From: Nereocystis luetkeana
Lineage: Eukaryota; Sar; Phaeophyceae; Laminariales; Laminariaceae
Direction: 5' to 3'
Assembly: GCA_031213475.1 (NCBI GenBank)
Contig: JARUPZ010000003.1
Location: 9,498,266 to 9,562,265, forward strand
Length of the DNA stretch: 64,000 nt
Positions within the stretch are counted from its first letter, which is position 1. The number at the start of each line of letters is the position of its first letter. Made by a program: the position numbers and the translations under genes. This document shows, in pieces, positions 44,308 through 56,260 of the stretch. The notes beneath the pieces are model-generated. The model did no database searches, was not told the origin of the DNA, and was given only the letters and a program-made list of their open reading frames with translations.

Positions 44308-44745
44308 AATCGCTACTTTCTACCCGTCGACATCCAGCGCACCCAGTGTCCGTGACGAGTCTTCAATCACTTACAACACCTACTACTGTGGTCGCAAAAT
44401 TACAACACAGACCATACCTGGTATGACGTATGCAGTATGCGGAGTAGACAATACAATGCCATGTTATCATACCGGATACGACAGGCACGGCATACATAGG
44501 CATTCTCGCATGAGTTGAAGGATGGAGAAAAAACGAAGGAAACAAGAGGAAAACAAATTGAATCAAAAGAGAAAAGAAAAGTGTCATATGCCCCCAAAAG
44601 GAGGCAGAAAGACACGACAAATAATACCACAACAAATAAACAGAGTGAGGTTACGGACGAAAGAAAGGAAAGGACGGGAAAAACGAAGCACAACAAAAAC
44701 ACCCTCCAGGCAGCCACAGCAGCAGTTTCAGTTACGAGAAGTACG
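44308..44745 (-). mobile_element. LINE family X, 5'-truncated, diverged, minus orientation
   Basis: TTTCTACCCGTCGACATCCA to CCCTCCAGGCAGCCACAGCA. It carries a TACCTGGTA at about 44414 that is absent at the same place in the 33.7 kb copy. Head-to-head with the fragment just before it. Confidence 0.75.
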
Positions 44746-45510
44746 GACAGCTTTTACATACTACATACTACATGAGTATAATAGTAGTCGGTCTGATACC
44801 AATGCTTCCCTGTCTGCCGTCTCTTTCCTCCTTCCGTCAACCGCGGTTTCCCGCGACACCCTTGCGAAGACAAGAGGAAAGAAAGAAAAGGCAAAGATAA
44901 CACACGCGGAGTTCGTCCTGATTCTTTTTTTTAGAGAGATTACAAGGTACCTGGTACGTACAAATGATGTGGACACACAGACTGTGAGAGAAATACCACC
45001 GAACGAAAATAGTTGGTGGCCTACGAACGGTGGCCAAAAATAGATTGAAACGAAACACAGCCACGTACGCACGCACGCACGCGAGGAAAAAGGCAGGTGG
45101 ATGATGCTGGTCGGGGTGATGATTCGTCAAGTGTCCAGGGGGGCGCAAGGAAAGCTTTGCACGAGCTCCCTTGGTGTATGATATGATATGGTGGAATGCC
45201 ATATTTTTTATACGTACCTTCGCGCGACATCTATCCGGGGCAAAACAAAACAAGGCCTGTCTGCAAAAAAAAATGTATCGGGGTTGCGAGCTCATTAGGC
45301 CGGCGGCGCAAATACAAGTACTTTGTTACCTCATGCTGTATACAAGTATAAGCTCGTATGCATGTGAATACTTCGTTACACCTTACACTAGTATTTGGTC
45401 TTGAGTGATACCCTGGTATGTATATACCAATGGTATTCATTTGGATCCTGCTGAGGTCGGGTGTGTTTAGCGGGTGTGTTTAGCATTGATTTATGTTTCC
45501 GGTTGCCTTT
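44746..45510. other. No gene seen
   Basis: Unique DNA with motif copies. The GCAC run near 45065-45080 is short. Confidence 0.5.
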
Positions 45511-45840
45511 CTTTTTTTTTTTTTTTTGCTCATCTCATTTATTATCTTCGCGCATCTTCTTCTCTCTCTCCTTCCAACTCGTAACTCAGATCCGGGGTCA
45601 CATAGCAGGCTCTTCTACCCCCTTCCCGCTAAGGTACGTGCCTTCTTTTTTATCGCGAGAAGATTTCAGCCTTTTCTTCCCTCGTCGACTCGCATCGAAT
45701 TGTGCCTACCCACGCTACAAGGCGCTCTCAACAATTGAATCCTTTTTTTTTTTTTTGCAAATAAAGTCAAATGTCCGACCCACCTGGGGCTCGAACCCAG
45801 GACTCAAACACAAGTAGAATTTGAACCACCGGGGCGACCG
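45511..45840 (-). mobile_element. tRNA-derived SINE with a deletion in the head
   Basis: T tail, full body, B box present, but the segment holding the A-box side is shortened (GTAGAATTTGAACCACCGG). The internal promoter is probably lost. Confidence 0.88.
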
Positions 45841-46399
45841 TGCAACGAGCAAAAAAAAAAAAGCGAGAAACGACCACAAGACCATGACAACTGAACAACA
45901 CAATCACTTACAAATACGATACTACTGTACCAGATATCATATACCAGGTATACGATACGCGATACGCGAGAAAGAAAAAAGAAAGGAACACAGAAACAGG
46001 GAGGATCAGAAGGCGGTCCGAGGATGCGCGGTGTCCAGGCGGTTTTTTCATTCACGATTCGCCAGGGGTTAAATTTAATTACGCTAACTTGTGACTTGTG
46101 ACCGTCCGAGACGAGACTGGCGCCCGGGTACGTGCTGCGTGTGTCTGTCTTCTTGTTTGCTTCGTTTTTTCATCATAACTTCTGAAGAAAAACGGTTAAA
46201 AATGTGTTCTACCAGGTACTTGGTACGTTGTTCAGGTAAAAACACAAATGGCCCAAACAGAGACGTCACAAGCCAGACCGCAGTGATGGTTCATTTTTCC
46301 AAGTCGAAGTGCAAGAGAGTTCAAGCATCTCACCAGTGCATCACCACGCATCGCATTTTGTGGTCTACTATATATATATCTGTGTCGTACCAGGTATGT
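45841..46399. other. No gene seen
   Basis: Unique DNA with TACCAGGTA-type motifs near 45945, 46210 and 46390. Confidence 0.5.
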
Positions 46400-46522
46400 C
46401 CATAGTTTCGTGACCTACATAGTATGTATCCCTCTATTAATAGGATGAGAACCAAGACGGACACTGGGTGTGGTGGATGCCGACGGGTACTAATAATATT
46501 CAAAATACAGAGAACACACACA
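46400..46522 (+). mobile_element. LINE family X tail with TTAATA insertion
   Basis: CATAGTTTCGTGACC, then CCTCTATTAATAGGATGAG, GACGGACACTGGGTGTGGTG and GACGGGTAC. The sister at 50.7 kb (reversed) reads TCTCTCTAGGATAGG, without the hexamer. Confidence 0.75.
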
Positions 46523-46610
46523 TTCTGAAGCAGGTAGACTCGAACTACAGCAGTAAACTCGAACTACAGCAGTAATATAAGCCATGCGTGTTTTATTAGT
46601 GTTAAATCCA

Positions 46611-46829
46611 TTCCCCTTATTATTGTCTTGCCCTTTCTCCTCTCCCTCCGTCCGACGTACATACTCTTAATAACAGTCGCAACTCTCTTCCTATTAATGG
46701 TCGTAACTCGAGTTCGTTGTCACATAGCAGACTCTCTTCTCCCTCCTTCCCACTACGGTTCTTGCCTTGGAAGGCAATTTTATCGCGAGACGTCTTCGGC
46801 CCTTTCTTCTCTCGTCGACTCGCATCGAT
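46611..46829 (-). mobile_element. SINE copy, old, minus orientation
   Basis: TCACATAGCAGACTCTC, then TTATCGCGAGACGTCTTCG and CTCGTCGACTCGCATCGA. Contains a TATTAATGG near 46693 that the younger copies lack. Confidence 0.7.
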
Positions 46830-48749
46830 ACATTCTATTGAAATATTAGTGTTCATAGTGTGATGTCCAATTTCACACCATGTACAGCAACAGGGTACCA
46901 GGTTGGTGTAAACTATGTGATAATACACTTCTGTCCCATGGTCGCATTGGCAGGAAGGTGTTTTCGCTACTGACTCTGTACCAACAATCTAGGACTGCTC
47001 CGAGACGGAAAAAGAACGACGGACAAAACAACGCACGCGGTTGGTGCGCCGCTCACACCACAAGCCGACGCTATTAATAGTATTGATAGTAGCGAAACGC
47101 CCAGGCGGGAAAGTGGTCCACGCCATCACTCCCCGAAACTTCACAAACAAAACGCAAAACTAATGCCTTGCCAAGAAGTAGAGAGGGGTGGGTGGTGTGG
47201 GTAGGTGGGCATCTTTATTTCAGGTCATGAGCCTCGATACGTGCATCATTATCTCCAGGGAAAACAAGCAGCAGTCGACCGCGTCCCGATCGTGTTTATG
47301 CCCGCCTCGCCGAATCTCTTGGACCTCTTTCCTGCCCCTCTCTATTTCGTACATAATACCGTACCTGGTATGATATACCTGGTACACCACTTTTCTCTTA
47401 ATACCTCGGTACCATATCATACTGCTGTCACAGAAAGTTTTTTTTTTTTTTGTGAAAGGATGTGAATACGCAGTACATGATGGATGCACGTCGTATCGAT
47501 ACGAACATGGAGCCATGACTACTGCTGTAGTTTATGTGGCATTATTATAAGCCGTCGGGCGGTTTTGGATGTCACTGTCCGAACACACACGGAGGAACGG
47601 ATACTAATGTATCGGCCGCGGGTACGAAGTGCATAGTATAACGATGCTGAGCGCTGCATTCATTAATTCGACCAAGATATTATGAATATACCCAACATAC
47701 CTGGTAATGAATACCAGGTATCATTTCTATGGTACAAATAATAGTTTGTGTACTATTTAATAAGTATATTCCGGTATTTCACAAGCATGTCGTAAGTATA
47801 TATACCTACAATACTGGTATCTATGACGAGACTCTTTGTTTTTTGCACTGCTGGGCTCGAACGAAAATAGTTTTTTTCAACACCAGCTCTAGCTCTTGTC
47901 TGATGATTTGACATCCTCTGGCTACTCTTTAGGATCACTCGTATACGATACGATGTAAATCATGTGTGCGTCGTAGCACTTGACAATCTATCAATAGATG
48001 CGAGCACAACAATGCCTTCGATGGTGGTACAGATAATTTAACGTGGGTGGACCGGGTTGACTTCCGAAACAAGAATTGCACAGATAAGGGAATCTAGCTG
48101 GGAGGGGGGGTAGGTCGTGGAGGGAGGGAGGGAAGGGTGACAGAAAAACAAAAACGGGGACATAACAACAGCGCCACAAAAACCACACCGACACACCTCG
48201 TGTGATGAAATAATACACTGAAGCGCAGCGAGGCAAATGGCGTAATAAACATCGAAGTTTTCACAACGATCAACCTCTATTTCACGTCCCGTACCTTTTT
48301 ACCTTCCAAACGCGATAAAAAAAATAGGCCAGTGGTGTTGATTTTACAGCAGCAGTTTGTATAATCGTATTGTCTGCCAGGTATTACGGCAGTAGTCGTA
48401 GGTGTGCTGCGCTGGACAAAATCCAGCCAACAATAAACAAATGCACCAAAAAATATCGTACCACGTAGTAAACGGCCAAATAGTCTGAAATCAAGGTTCC
48501 GACAGAGTAATAAAGTACGTACAGCAGTAAATCATGTCTAGAAAGTGAGGAACGAAGGCTATACTGCTGTACGAGTACATAGAACGAACGCATGTATATA
48601 CCAGGTATACAAGTATAAACTCGTAGCTCAAGTACGAAGTACCAGCATATTTTTACATGGCAGCAACGAAGGCAAAAACAAAAAACAACACTGAGGTAGG
48701 ATGGCTGGCGAGAGAGCGAAAGAGCACAACAACAAGAAAAAAAGCGTAC
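46830..48749. other. Motif-dense spacer, no gene seen
   Basis: Contains TATTAATA (47072-47079), TACTGCTGTA (about 47519 and 48556) and numerous CCWGGTA motifs. Unique otherwise. Confidence 0.5.
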
Positions 48750-49481
48750 CTCTGGCGAAGACGGGATGAAGACCATGGCCCAGCTCATCACGATGTGCGA
48801 GTCCCACACCGATCGGTGCCCCTCTTTCAAGGCTCCGATCCACCAGAAGCCGGTCTGTCCGTTGAGCCAGCCATCCAGGACCTCAGCCGGAACCGGGGTG
48901 ACCGACTTGGTCTTCACCCCTCTCTGGAGGCAGCAATGGTTACCGAGGGTCGCGTTCACCCACACGAGCCCCCCGAGGCTCGGGCGCATCTTGTCGATGG
49001 TCGAGGTCACGGTGTCGGGAGGCGGCCCGTGATCAACGACGTTTGTGTGCTTCGACAGATTAAACACCCATCGCGCCCTGGGCTCCGGCCTGGACACGTG
49101 GTACAGGTTGAGCGTCGCGGCCGGAGCCTGCTCGCGCTGCCGCGGCGTGGTCGTCACGGCCTTTGTCATCCGCTGCCCAAGAGACTGGGACCTCTTCTTG
49201 AGCCTTCTCCCCTCCCCGCGAGGATTGCGAAGGCCTACTTGGTCGGAGTCGATGGGGTACTCGTGCTCGAACTCCCCGCGGTCGCGTTCGCGGGCTCGCT
49301 CTCCTCGATTCGCACTTCTAGGACGCGAAGATGACGGCGGCATACGGCCTCCCGGGTCCCGGACGGGGCTCCGCCTGGTCATCATCTCAATGAGATCTGC
49401 ATCCCTCCAGGGGCTGCTGGGCTTACCGACAGAATTTCCGCGATGATGGATCATGATTTTCTGATGTTTTCCAGTTTCAAA
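48750..49481 (-). CDS. First visible exon of the giant-intron gene, unknown protein
   Basis: A 732 nt minus-strand exon, exactly 244 codons, phase 0 at both borders. The acceptor is strong (TTGTTTTTTCAG, AG at 49483-49482); the donor is CCAGAG then GTACGC (GT at 48749-48748). An ATG at 49454 in the same frame could be the true start if the upstream part is 5' leader. The first ~110 residues are basic and Ser/Pro/Arg-rich (SSSRPRSANRGERARERDRG), so probably disordered. The next ~130 look folded: RARWVFNLSKHTNVVDHGPP, SLGGLVWVNATLGNHCCL, DGWLNGQTGFWWIGALKEG and SVWDSHIVMSWAMVFIPSS. I do not recognise the family. GC-rich third positions contrast with the flanks. Inferred to splice to 23407-23886. 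Confidence 0.78.
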
Positions 49482-49547
49482 CTGAAAAAACAAGATGACA
49501 ACTTACTTACTTTATTTCTACAGAGGCAGGCAGACCACGACAGTCCG

Positions 49548-49548
<1 letters not shown>

Positions 49549-49582
<34 letters not shown>
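49549..49582. repeat. CTG microsatellite
   Basis: About ten CTG units just upstream (gene sense) of the exon acceptor. Confidence 0.93.
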
Positions 49583-50696
49583 TTCTTCCTCCTCCTCCCG
49601 CTCTCCCTCCTCAGCTCCTCCCTCTGTCCCTCCTCCTCTCCTCGCCTCCTTCTGCTCCTCTCCTCGTGCTTTTGCTGTGGGTCCGCAGAAGAAGCAGCGC
49701 AGCTCTACTATTATTACTCGTACTACTTTTTTCTACTGGGAGCACTTGCTTCAGCCGGCGGACGCAAGATAGCAGAGAGGTCTCGCGGAGGGGAAGAAGG
49801 TTTGGCTGATTAATTCGCCGTCCCTAGCAAGAAGATTTGGGAATGGGCTGGATGTAGGGGTTGCGGGGTGGGGGGGCCGGTCCGACAACCATCTCGAAGC
49901 CCTTTCGACATGTATGTTCTCGTTTAGCGAACTCTCTCATTCCTCTACATGTAACGGACGCGAGCCATCAAAATGTTTACCAAAATTTCGGAAATCGGCT
50001 CTTTATACAAGTGTTAGAAAACTTTCGGACCCACATACATGAAGATTTCCCCGATTTAAGATGGATAAAGACGCGGAATCCGGGCAGAAATTTATTTAAC
50101 TGTGGGTTCCATTATTTCGAATACCCCGATTACTTTGTTCGAGTTGCGTTTCCTCCATCCTGCGTCCATAGTTTCGCGAAGCTCTCTTTTAGCTTGTTTT
50201 TGTGGTGTGTGTGACGAGGATTCTTTTGTAAAAAGCTGTGACGGACGATGATGACGATGACGATAATCGATAGAAAGATGACCAGAAGACGACGAACTAA
50301 CTCTGTGAGAACCGTAAGAGCGTAAGAACCAGAGGTGCTGCGCTACCACTCTGTAGTCCGAGAACTATGGGTCGAGGTACATTCCATCCATGATGTGATG
50401 GATGATAGTTTTGATGGTGGGTACTGCTGTGGGAGGCTCGCAACAAATTGGAGGTTGCTGTGGTGGGTGGTGTGTGCTGCTGCTGCTGCTGCATTGCTGT
50501 GTTATCTTCCTCTTGTTGTTTGGTCGAGTGGTTGTGAAATGCGTATCATACGACCACATCGCACACGCGTCAGGAGTAGTAGTAGCAGCGTCTTTATTGG
50601 GCGCGCCTGCACGCTGATTAGGGCAGGGCAATTTCTCTCTTCTCGACACTCTAGAACTAACTGCCTGCTGCTGCTGGTTGTTGTTGCTGTTGTCGT
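49583..50696. other. No gene supported
   Basis: The plus frame at 49861-50214 stays open for 117 codons with a protein-like aromatic stretch (NCGFHYFEYPDYFVRVAFP) but has no start context, exon border or known domain. A short CTG run lies near 50479. Confidence 0.4.
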
Positions 50697-50790
50697 CCTT
50701 TCTACCCAGCTTCATCAGTACACTCAGTATCCGTCCTGATTTCCTATCCTAGAGAGATACTAGTATGCCTTTATATATATATATAGTCGC
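50697..50790 (-). mobile_element. LINE family X tail, diverged, minus orientation
   Basis: TTTCTACCCAGCTTCATCAG, then CAGTATCCGTCCTGATTTCC and CTAGAGAGATACTAG. Confidence 0.6.
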
Positions 50791-51423
50791 AGCTGAGCCA
50801 CAAGTAGTCCAGGGCTCTACGAGGTATACATACAAGAAGAGCTAATCTTACAGCAGCGCTTCTGCGCTTTCGGCTTGTTTATCGTCCGCTGCCCCCGCTC
50901 TATCAAATATTTTCGATCCGAAAAGAGTACTATTAATACCACAGAAGTACTATTAATATGAACAACAAACATGGCATGGAGGGAGGTGATAGTGTCTGGT
51001 AAAGCAGTAGTAGGGTATTTGATGCTAGGGTCTGTGGTGTATACGTCCCACGCAAGACAACCACAACCTCGGATGAATCCAAGCTGGTAACCTCATCAAT
51101 GGGGAGATCGAGTGCACACGCCGTGCGACGCGTCCATTGAAAGATCCCGACGCGAGATCTCTGAGCTGCCATTTTCGCTGTGTGCCCCCTCCTTCGTTTT
51201 GAGAAAATCGAGTCTGGAATTCATCCAAAGGTTAGACAGGGGTGTGTCATCTTCGATGCACAAGTCAGTACGGCAGCAGCAGTACGACTTGTACACTGGT
51301 AAGTAAGTTCAGATTACGAATAATACAGAGCAGGATATAGCCATACGTTCATACGTCCTTTTTTAGATATTGTTGTTCCGTACCCATACGTAACTGCTCT
51401 CTAACTACACAGCAGCGCGCTAC

Positions 51424-52122
51424 GGCTGCAGTCCCGTTTTGGGGCAGCAACCTGCACGCGCTCGACGCCCCGGGCCTTGAAGAGTCTGCAGCGGATGTCT
51501 TCCGCCAGTGCGAGTGTTACACGGAGGCGGAGAAGGCAGATCTTGTGTGGGACAAGAGGACGCGCCTGCGGTACCAACGGGGGCCCCTCCGGGCGTGGAT
51601 GAATAGCCACCTATAACGCGGAGTCATGGCGAGGAGGAGTACCGGAAGGGCTGTCGCGTAATCGCAAAGGAACTGTCCATACTCGTGGGTGAACGGGTCA
51701 GGCGGAAGAGGATCGAGGAGGAGCACCGTAAGGGCTGTCGCGTAATCGCCAAGGGAACTGTACATACTCGTGGGTTGATGGGTCAGACGAAAGAGGATCA
51801 ACGGAAGGGCTGTGGCGTAATGACCAACGGAACTGCCCATACTCGTGGGTTGACGGGTCAGGCGACGTACGATCTCGCCTGACCCGTCAACCCCCGAGTG
51901 AGTGTGGACAGTTCTCTTGGCGATTACGCGACAGCCTTTCCGGTACTCCTCCTCGCCATGACTGCGCTTCAGATGGCGCTTCATCCACGTCCGGAGGGGC
52001 CCCAGCTGGTACCGCAGGCGCGTCCTCTTGTCCCACATAAGGTCTGCCTTCTGCAAACCACTCAAATTATATGTACTGTAGTGTCTCCCCAAAACGAGAC
52101 TGCGGTCCTGAATGGGTTAAGA
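51424..52122. repeat. Family B element split by a ~610 bp insertion
   Basis: The left half (GGCTGCAGTCCCGTTTTGGG) ends near 51444. The right half restarts at about 52053 with CAAACCACTCAAATTATATG and ends GACTGCGGTCCTGAATGGGT, then TAA. GCAAC/GCAAAC at the two joints may be a short target duplication. Confidence 0.8.
51445..52053. mobile_element. Foldback insertion carrying a captured coding fragment
   Basis: Inverted arms of about 180 bp (51528-51706 and 51875-52053) flank extra direct copies of a ~65 bp unit containing AAGGGCTGTCGCGTAATCGC. The plus strand of the left arm and the minus strand of the right arm both encode KADL-WDKRTRLRYQ, then GPLR-WM, with mostly amino-acid-level substitutions. 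This suggests a coding sequence was captured and inverted. The source gene is not recognised. Confidence 0.75.
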
Positions 52123-52185
52123 AACGTCAATTTGACGTTGAGGCTCTCAATGCCTTGTTTTGTAGGGGCGCACTCCAGCGGAATT

Positions 52186-52284
52186 CTTAACCCCTTTAGC
52201 ACCGCACTCCCATATGTGGGGACAATTCACTCTAATTATAAATAGTTTGTCCCCAAAACGGGACTGGGGTCCTAAAAGGGTTAA
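52186..52284. repeat. Family B hairpin element, TTAA on both edges
   Basis: CTTAACCCCTTTAGCACCGC to GGGGTCCTAAAAGGGTTAA, with GGGGACAATT and GTTTGTCCCC arms. Confidence 0.92.
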
Positions 52285-52974
52285 GGAAACGTTTCCTCTC
52301 ACTTTGTCTGGGCTCTCTTCAAAACCGCTGGGTTTCTTGAAACTGATCTTTCAACTTTTTACTGAAGTGTAGCACCTGAGTTAGGGCTCTTATCAACCGC
52401 TGCAGTTTTTTTAACCCGAGTGAGGTATCAAACACCATTTACCTACGAGGAGGTCCTGTACACTGCGGGAGGAGTCCGTGGGGTTGTTGTACGGCATTAC
52501 ATGTGCTGCCGTCCGCGCTTCTTGTTTCGTCCGGCGTTTCCGAATGGACCTCGTTTCTTATCTCGTTATGGCGTCGATTGCCGCCGGTTCTTATGTTGTT
52601 ATTTCCTATATTCTTGTCGTCCAGTTTGAGTTGCATACCTTTACAACGAGTTCCCGAGTTTTCGTGAGAGGCCGAGCCTCAATTTTTCACTGGCATACGT
52701 GAGAGCGGCTGCTGGCTGCTGTACCAGATACGGATATACTTCAACTACTACAATAGTAACTCATAGAAACTGCTGCTGTAGTGATGTTGCCGTCATACCA
52801 CGAGTGGTGGTATACTCGGCCACTACGCGCATCCGCGGAGCCAGGGCGGGCGCCAGCCCACCGCGGTAAAGTCCCCTTGGAGCGCCCCTTGGATTTCATA
52901 TATTTCGGCTTGTCTGACAGGTGGTTTGTCTGAGGTCGGCGTCGAATGATCTATAGCAGTACATCTCTTGGCGA
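52285..52974. other. No gene seen
   Basis: Unique DNA; hydrophobic frames at 52420-52700 are not supported. Confidence 0.45.
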
Positions 52975-54235
52975 ACCCGTGGCGCGTCCCATGGTAATCC
53001 CACGTCCCTTAGGCCCCCCTGTAAGAATCCCATCGGATGCGTCACGGAATGACCCATGGGATATGACGTCCCATAGGATGTCCCATGGCATTCCATATAG
53101 ATTCTCCCACAAGTCGAACCATGAGACATTCATAGGTTGTCCATCTTCCCATTGGATGCCCCATAGGAAGTCTGACGGCTAACATGCCTCACCGCATGGC
53201 AGGGCCATGGGATGACCCGTGGGACGTCCCGTGGGAAGATATGCTGCCCGCGGGGCGTCCCGTTGGACGACCCATGGGATGAATTGCCACCCACGGGACA
53301 TATCATGGGACGACCCATAAGCCGTCCCATGTGTTGTCGCACGGGTGTAAATTCATAGCATGGAAGGGTTGTGGGATGACCCGTGGGACGTCCCACAGGG
53401 TGGACAATGGACGTCCCATAGGAAGACATGCTGCCCGTGGGGCATATCCCATGAGATGTCGCATGGGTTGTAATTTATTCCATGGGCCGTCTCACGGGAT
53501 GTTTTCCGGCCAGCATGTCACCCTATCGGAGGTCCTATGGGATGACATCATGCATATCGGACGCCCCGTGGGATGGCCCACGTGACGTGGCATCGTCCCT
53601 TGGATCGTTCCATAGACCATACCGTGGGAGGCCCCATGGGGAGCATGTTATCCCACTAACATTCCGTTTACATCCCGTGAGTCATAAAAATATCCGTTTG
53701 GGTCCCATGGGTTATCCCATGGGCCCTCCCGCGGGACGTGGGATACATACTACCCATGAGACCTCCCATGGGTTATCTAATACGTCGTCGTACAGTAATT
53801 CCATGGGTCGTCCCGTAGATAGTCTCATGGGATATCCCACGGGATGGTTTACATACTATGGACGAATAACTCATGCGATTTCCCATGGGACAATAAACTA
53901 CCTATGGGATGCCCATGGGACGACCCATTCTACACCCATGGGGCGTCCCACGCGATGACATGCTCACGAGATTCCCATGGGATGTGTTGCTTTTTTGGAC
54001 CGAACCATTGGACGACCCACCGGGCGACAGACATCCTACCCATAATGGGATCGTGGTTCATCCCATAGTACGTTTGCGTCCCACAGGTCGTCACACAAGT
54101 CGTCCCATGGGATATATCCCGTGGGATGTGTTTCGTCCTGTGGGACGAACCACATCGAACGTTCCATAGAATGGAATGTCACCCATGCATGGGAGGTCCC
54201 ATGGAACGTCCCATACGAGACGTCGGATCGTCTCA
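52975..54235. repeat. CCCATGGG palindrome field
   Basis: About 1.26 kb built from variants of CCCATGGGA, CCCGTGGGA, GACGTCCCAT and GGATGTCCCA spaced some 10-25 bp apart. Larger blocks are also duplicated: GGAAGATATGCTGCCCG at about 53232 returns as GGAAGACATGCTGCCCG at about 53419. No other copies in this window; His/Gly/Ser/Met-rich frames are artefacts. Confidence 0.9.
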
Positions 54236-54944
54236 TATATCGCCACATAGTAGGATAATAACAAAAACTGAATCAATGCTTCGTGCGCCAGCAACAACAT
54301 ACAACAACTAACTGCAGTGGGATTGATTATGTGGAATCGCAAGATAAACAAAGGGGGATATCATATAATATACGTACATATTTTCATTTACGTACAGGGT
54401 ATATATACATATGATGTGTATACGTATATGTATCGTGCGCGGTAAGATCGATTACGTTATATAATACGTGATTATATAACGATGATAATGTACTGTGAGT
54501 AGAACAATGGCAATATTTCTCACGATGTGATATTTTTTTGGGAATTGTGGAACTAAACGTATACCATGGTACCGTTGATGTACGTATATACTTCGTATCA
54601 AGAGTAACATCCAATCCATCCGTCATCATACGTTCATCCTTTCACGTATCGTCATATGTGTTATATCGTACACTGGTGTTAATTAATGTTGGTGGTGCTC
54701 TATACGACGAGTGAATGATGAGTACCTGGACCAGGTTGTAATATTGAATAATAGATGGAAGAGAAATGATCAGACTGACCAGACCACGTGGATGACGGGT
54801 TGATTTGATCCGGATATCATATCATATAATAATATCGCACCAAACCACCTGATTATTTGATTGCCTGATCCTTGCTTCATACATACCAGGTACCAGGTAG
54901 CATTGAACAGCCTACCAGGCTCTCCGGTCTCGTTGAAGAATTGC
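54236..54944. other. AT-rich spacer, no gene seen
   Basis: Many TACGTA/ATACGT words around 54350-54600 and paired TACCAGGTA near 54885-54899. Confidence 0.5.
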
Positions 54945-55562
54945 ACGGAGGGAAGGGGGGGTGAGGGGGGGAAGGAGGGAGGGAGGCAGGGAGGGCATAC
55001 AGTCTGTGGTAATGACTCGGGGAGGAGTGGGGGAGTACCTATCAAAACAAATATATCTGCAAAAAATGCGCCCTGGGAGCAGGGGAGGGGGGAGTGAGGG
55101 CGAGGGGGGAGGAGTTGGGGGGTGGGGGGGAACGAGAGAATCTGCCCCGGGGGGAGGAGAAGGGGGGAGTATGTGACTGGGGAGAGGGGCAGAAAAGACG
55201 GGGGGGGGGGGGGGGGGAGGGGGGGGGCGCGGGGAGGGGGGGGGGGTCACAAGTTTTACGAGAACATGTTCTCTGGGGAGGGGAAGGGGACGGTGGGGTT
55301 ATTCATTTAGTGCTTGCCTTAGTCATTTGACCCTTGACGTATCCCTTTCGAGCCGGAGCAAGAAGGGGCGTGGGGGAGGCGGGAGAGGGAGGGCTGGGGG
55401 AGGCCATTGCGGGGGGGGAGGGGTGGAAGTGGCGAGGGGCGGGGAGGATCGGCGATCAGTGGGGGAAAAGGAGTTGCAGCTATACGCTGGCAGAGTGTGC
55501 TCGAGGATACGCCCTACGGGAGCGGAAGAGGAAGAGGGAACGAGGGGGCAAAGGGTGGCGGT

Positions 55563-55735
55563 GTAGTCATTATCATGCATGGCGGCCGTCGTATGATCAT
55601 TGGGGGGGGGGGGAGGGAAGGGGGTATACCCATTGCCATGCATGGCCGTAGTCATATAACCGCAAACTCTACAATGCCGAGGCGTAGCACGTCGGGTTTA
55701 CACTTTCCAGGCAAACATTGGTTGCTGTAGTAGAG
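55563..55735 (+). repeat. Repeat F, two copies
   Basis: ATCATGCATGGCGGCCGTCG and, after a G run, CCATGCATGGCCGTAGTCAT, then CTACAATGCCGAGGCGTAGC. Confidence 0.75.
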
Positions 55736-56129
55736 GCTCAGTGTCGTGGTAAGGGAATTGGATGCTGGAAATATCTGAACTGGCTAAGGTAGGAAGGCAG
55801 TATGTCTTGTTTAGGAAACTTATTGTGTTGTTGTATTATTAATGGTCCCCTTCATGGTGAGGTGATGGGAGATAAGGGACCTGTTGAGAATTATTCGATA
55901 AGGGCTTGGTTCATGGCATCAAACCCACTCTGCTCTCCCTCTATCAATCCGTTAGACGGGTATTACTTGTCCGAGGAAGATTCCTCGGGCGCTTGTCTAC
56001 TTTTCTCCTGTCGGCTATCCTAACCATTGTACCGCAAAGGAAACTTCAGAACTCCCGGGGTACTCTTCGGGTGTTACGCTACGTCTATCCCGTGACCACT
56101 CTTCGTATTGTCCAATACTACTCCGTATC

Positions 56130-56260
56130 ACATCACATTGCACCGAGCGCGAAGCGCCATGAGGTGTTCCTCCAGTCGCATGAAGGGTATGCTAGCTGCA
56201 TCCTACTGGAAAACCGCTTGTGAAGCGAACTTCGGCACCTTGTGCATGCTTTCTTGCATA
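56130..56260 (+). repeat. Repeat F, distal part
   Basis: CACCGAGCGCGAAGCGCCAT, TCGCATGAAGGGTATG and CGCTTGTGAAGCG, matching 28410-28510. Confidence 0.7.

Noticed and set aside
48657-49334. 225-codon plus-strand frame opposite the 48.7 kb exon
   Set aside because: The minus strand has splice borders and a folded-looking protein; the plus frame is its shadow.
49861-50214. 117-codon plus-strand frame with a protein-like aromatic stretch
   Set aside because: No start context, splice border or family that I can defend; AT-rich like its surroundings.
52896-54351. His/Gly/Ser/Met-rich ORFs on both strands
   Set aside because: They are translations of CCCATGGG-type palindromes in all frames.
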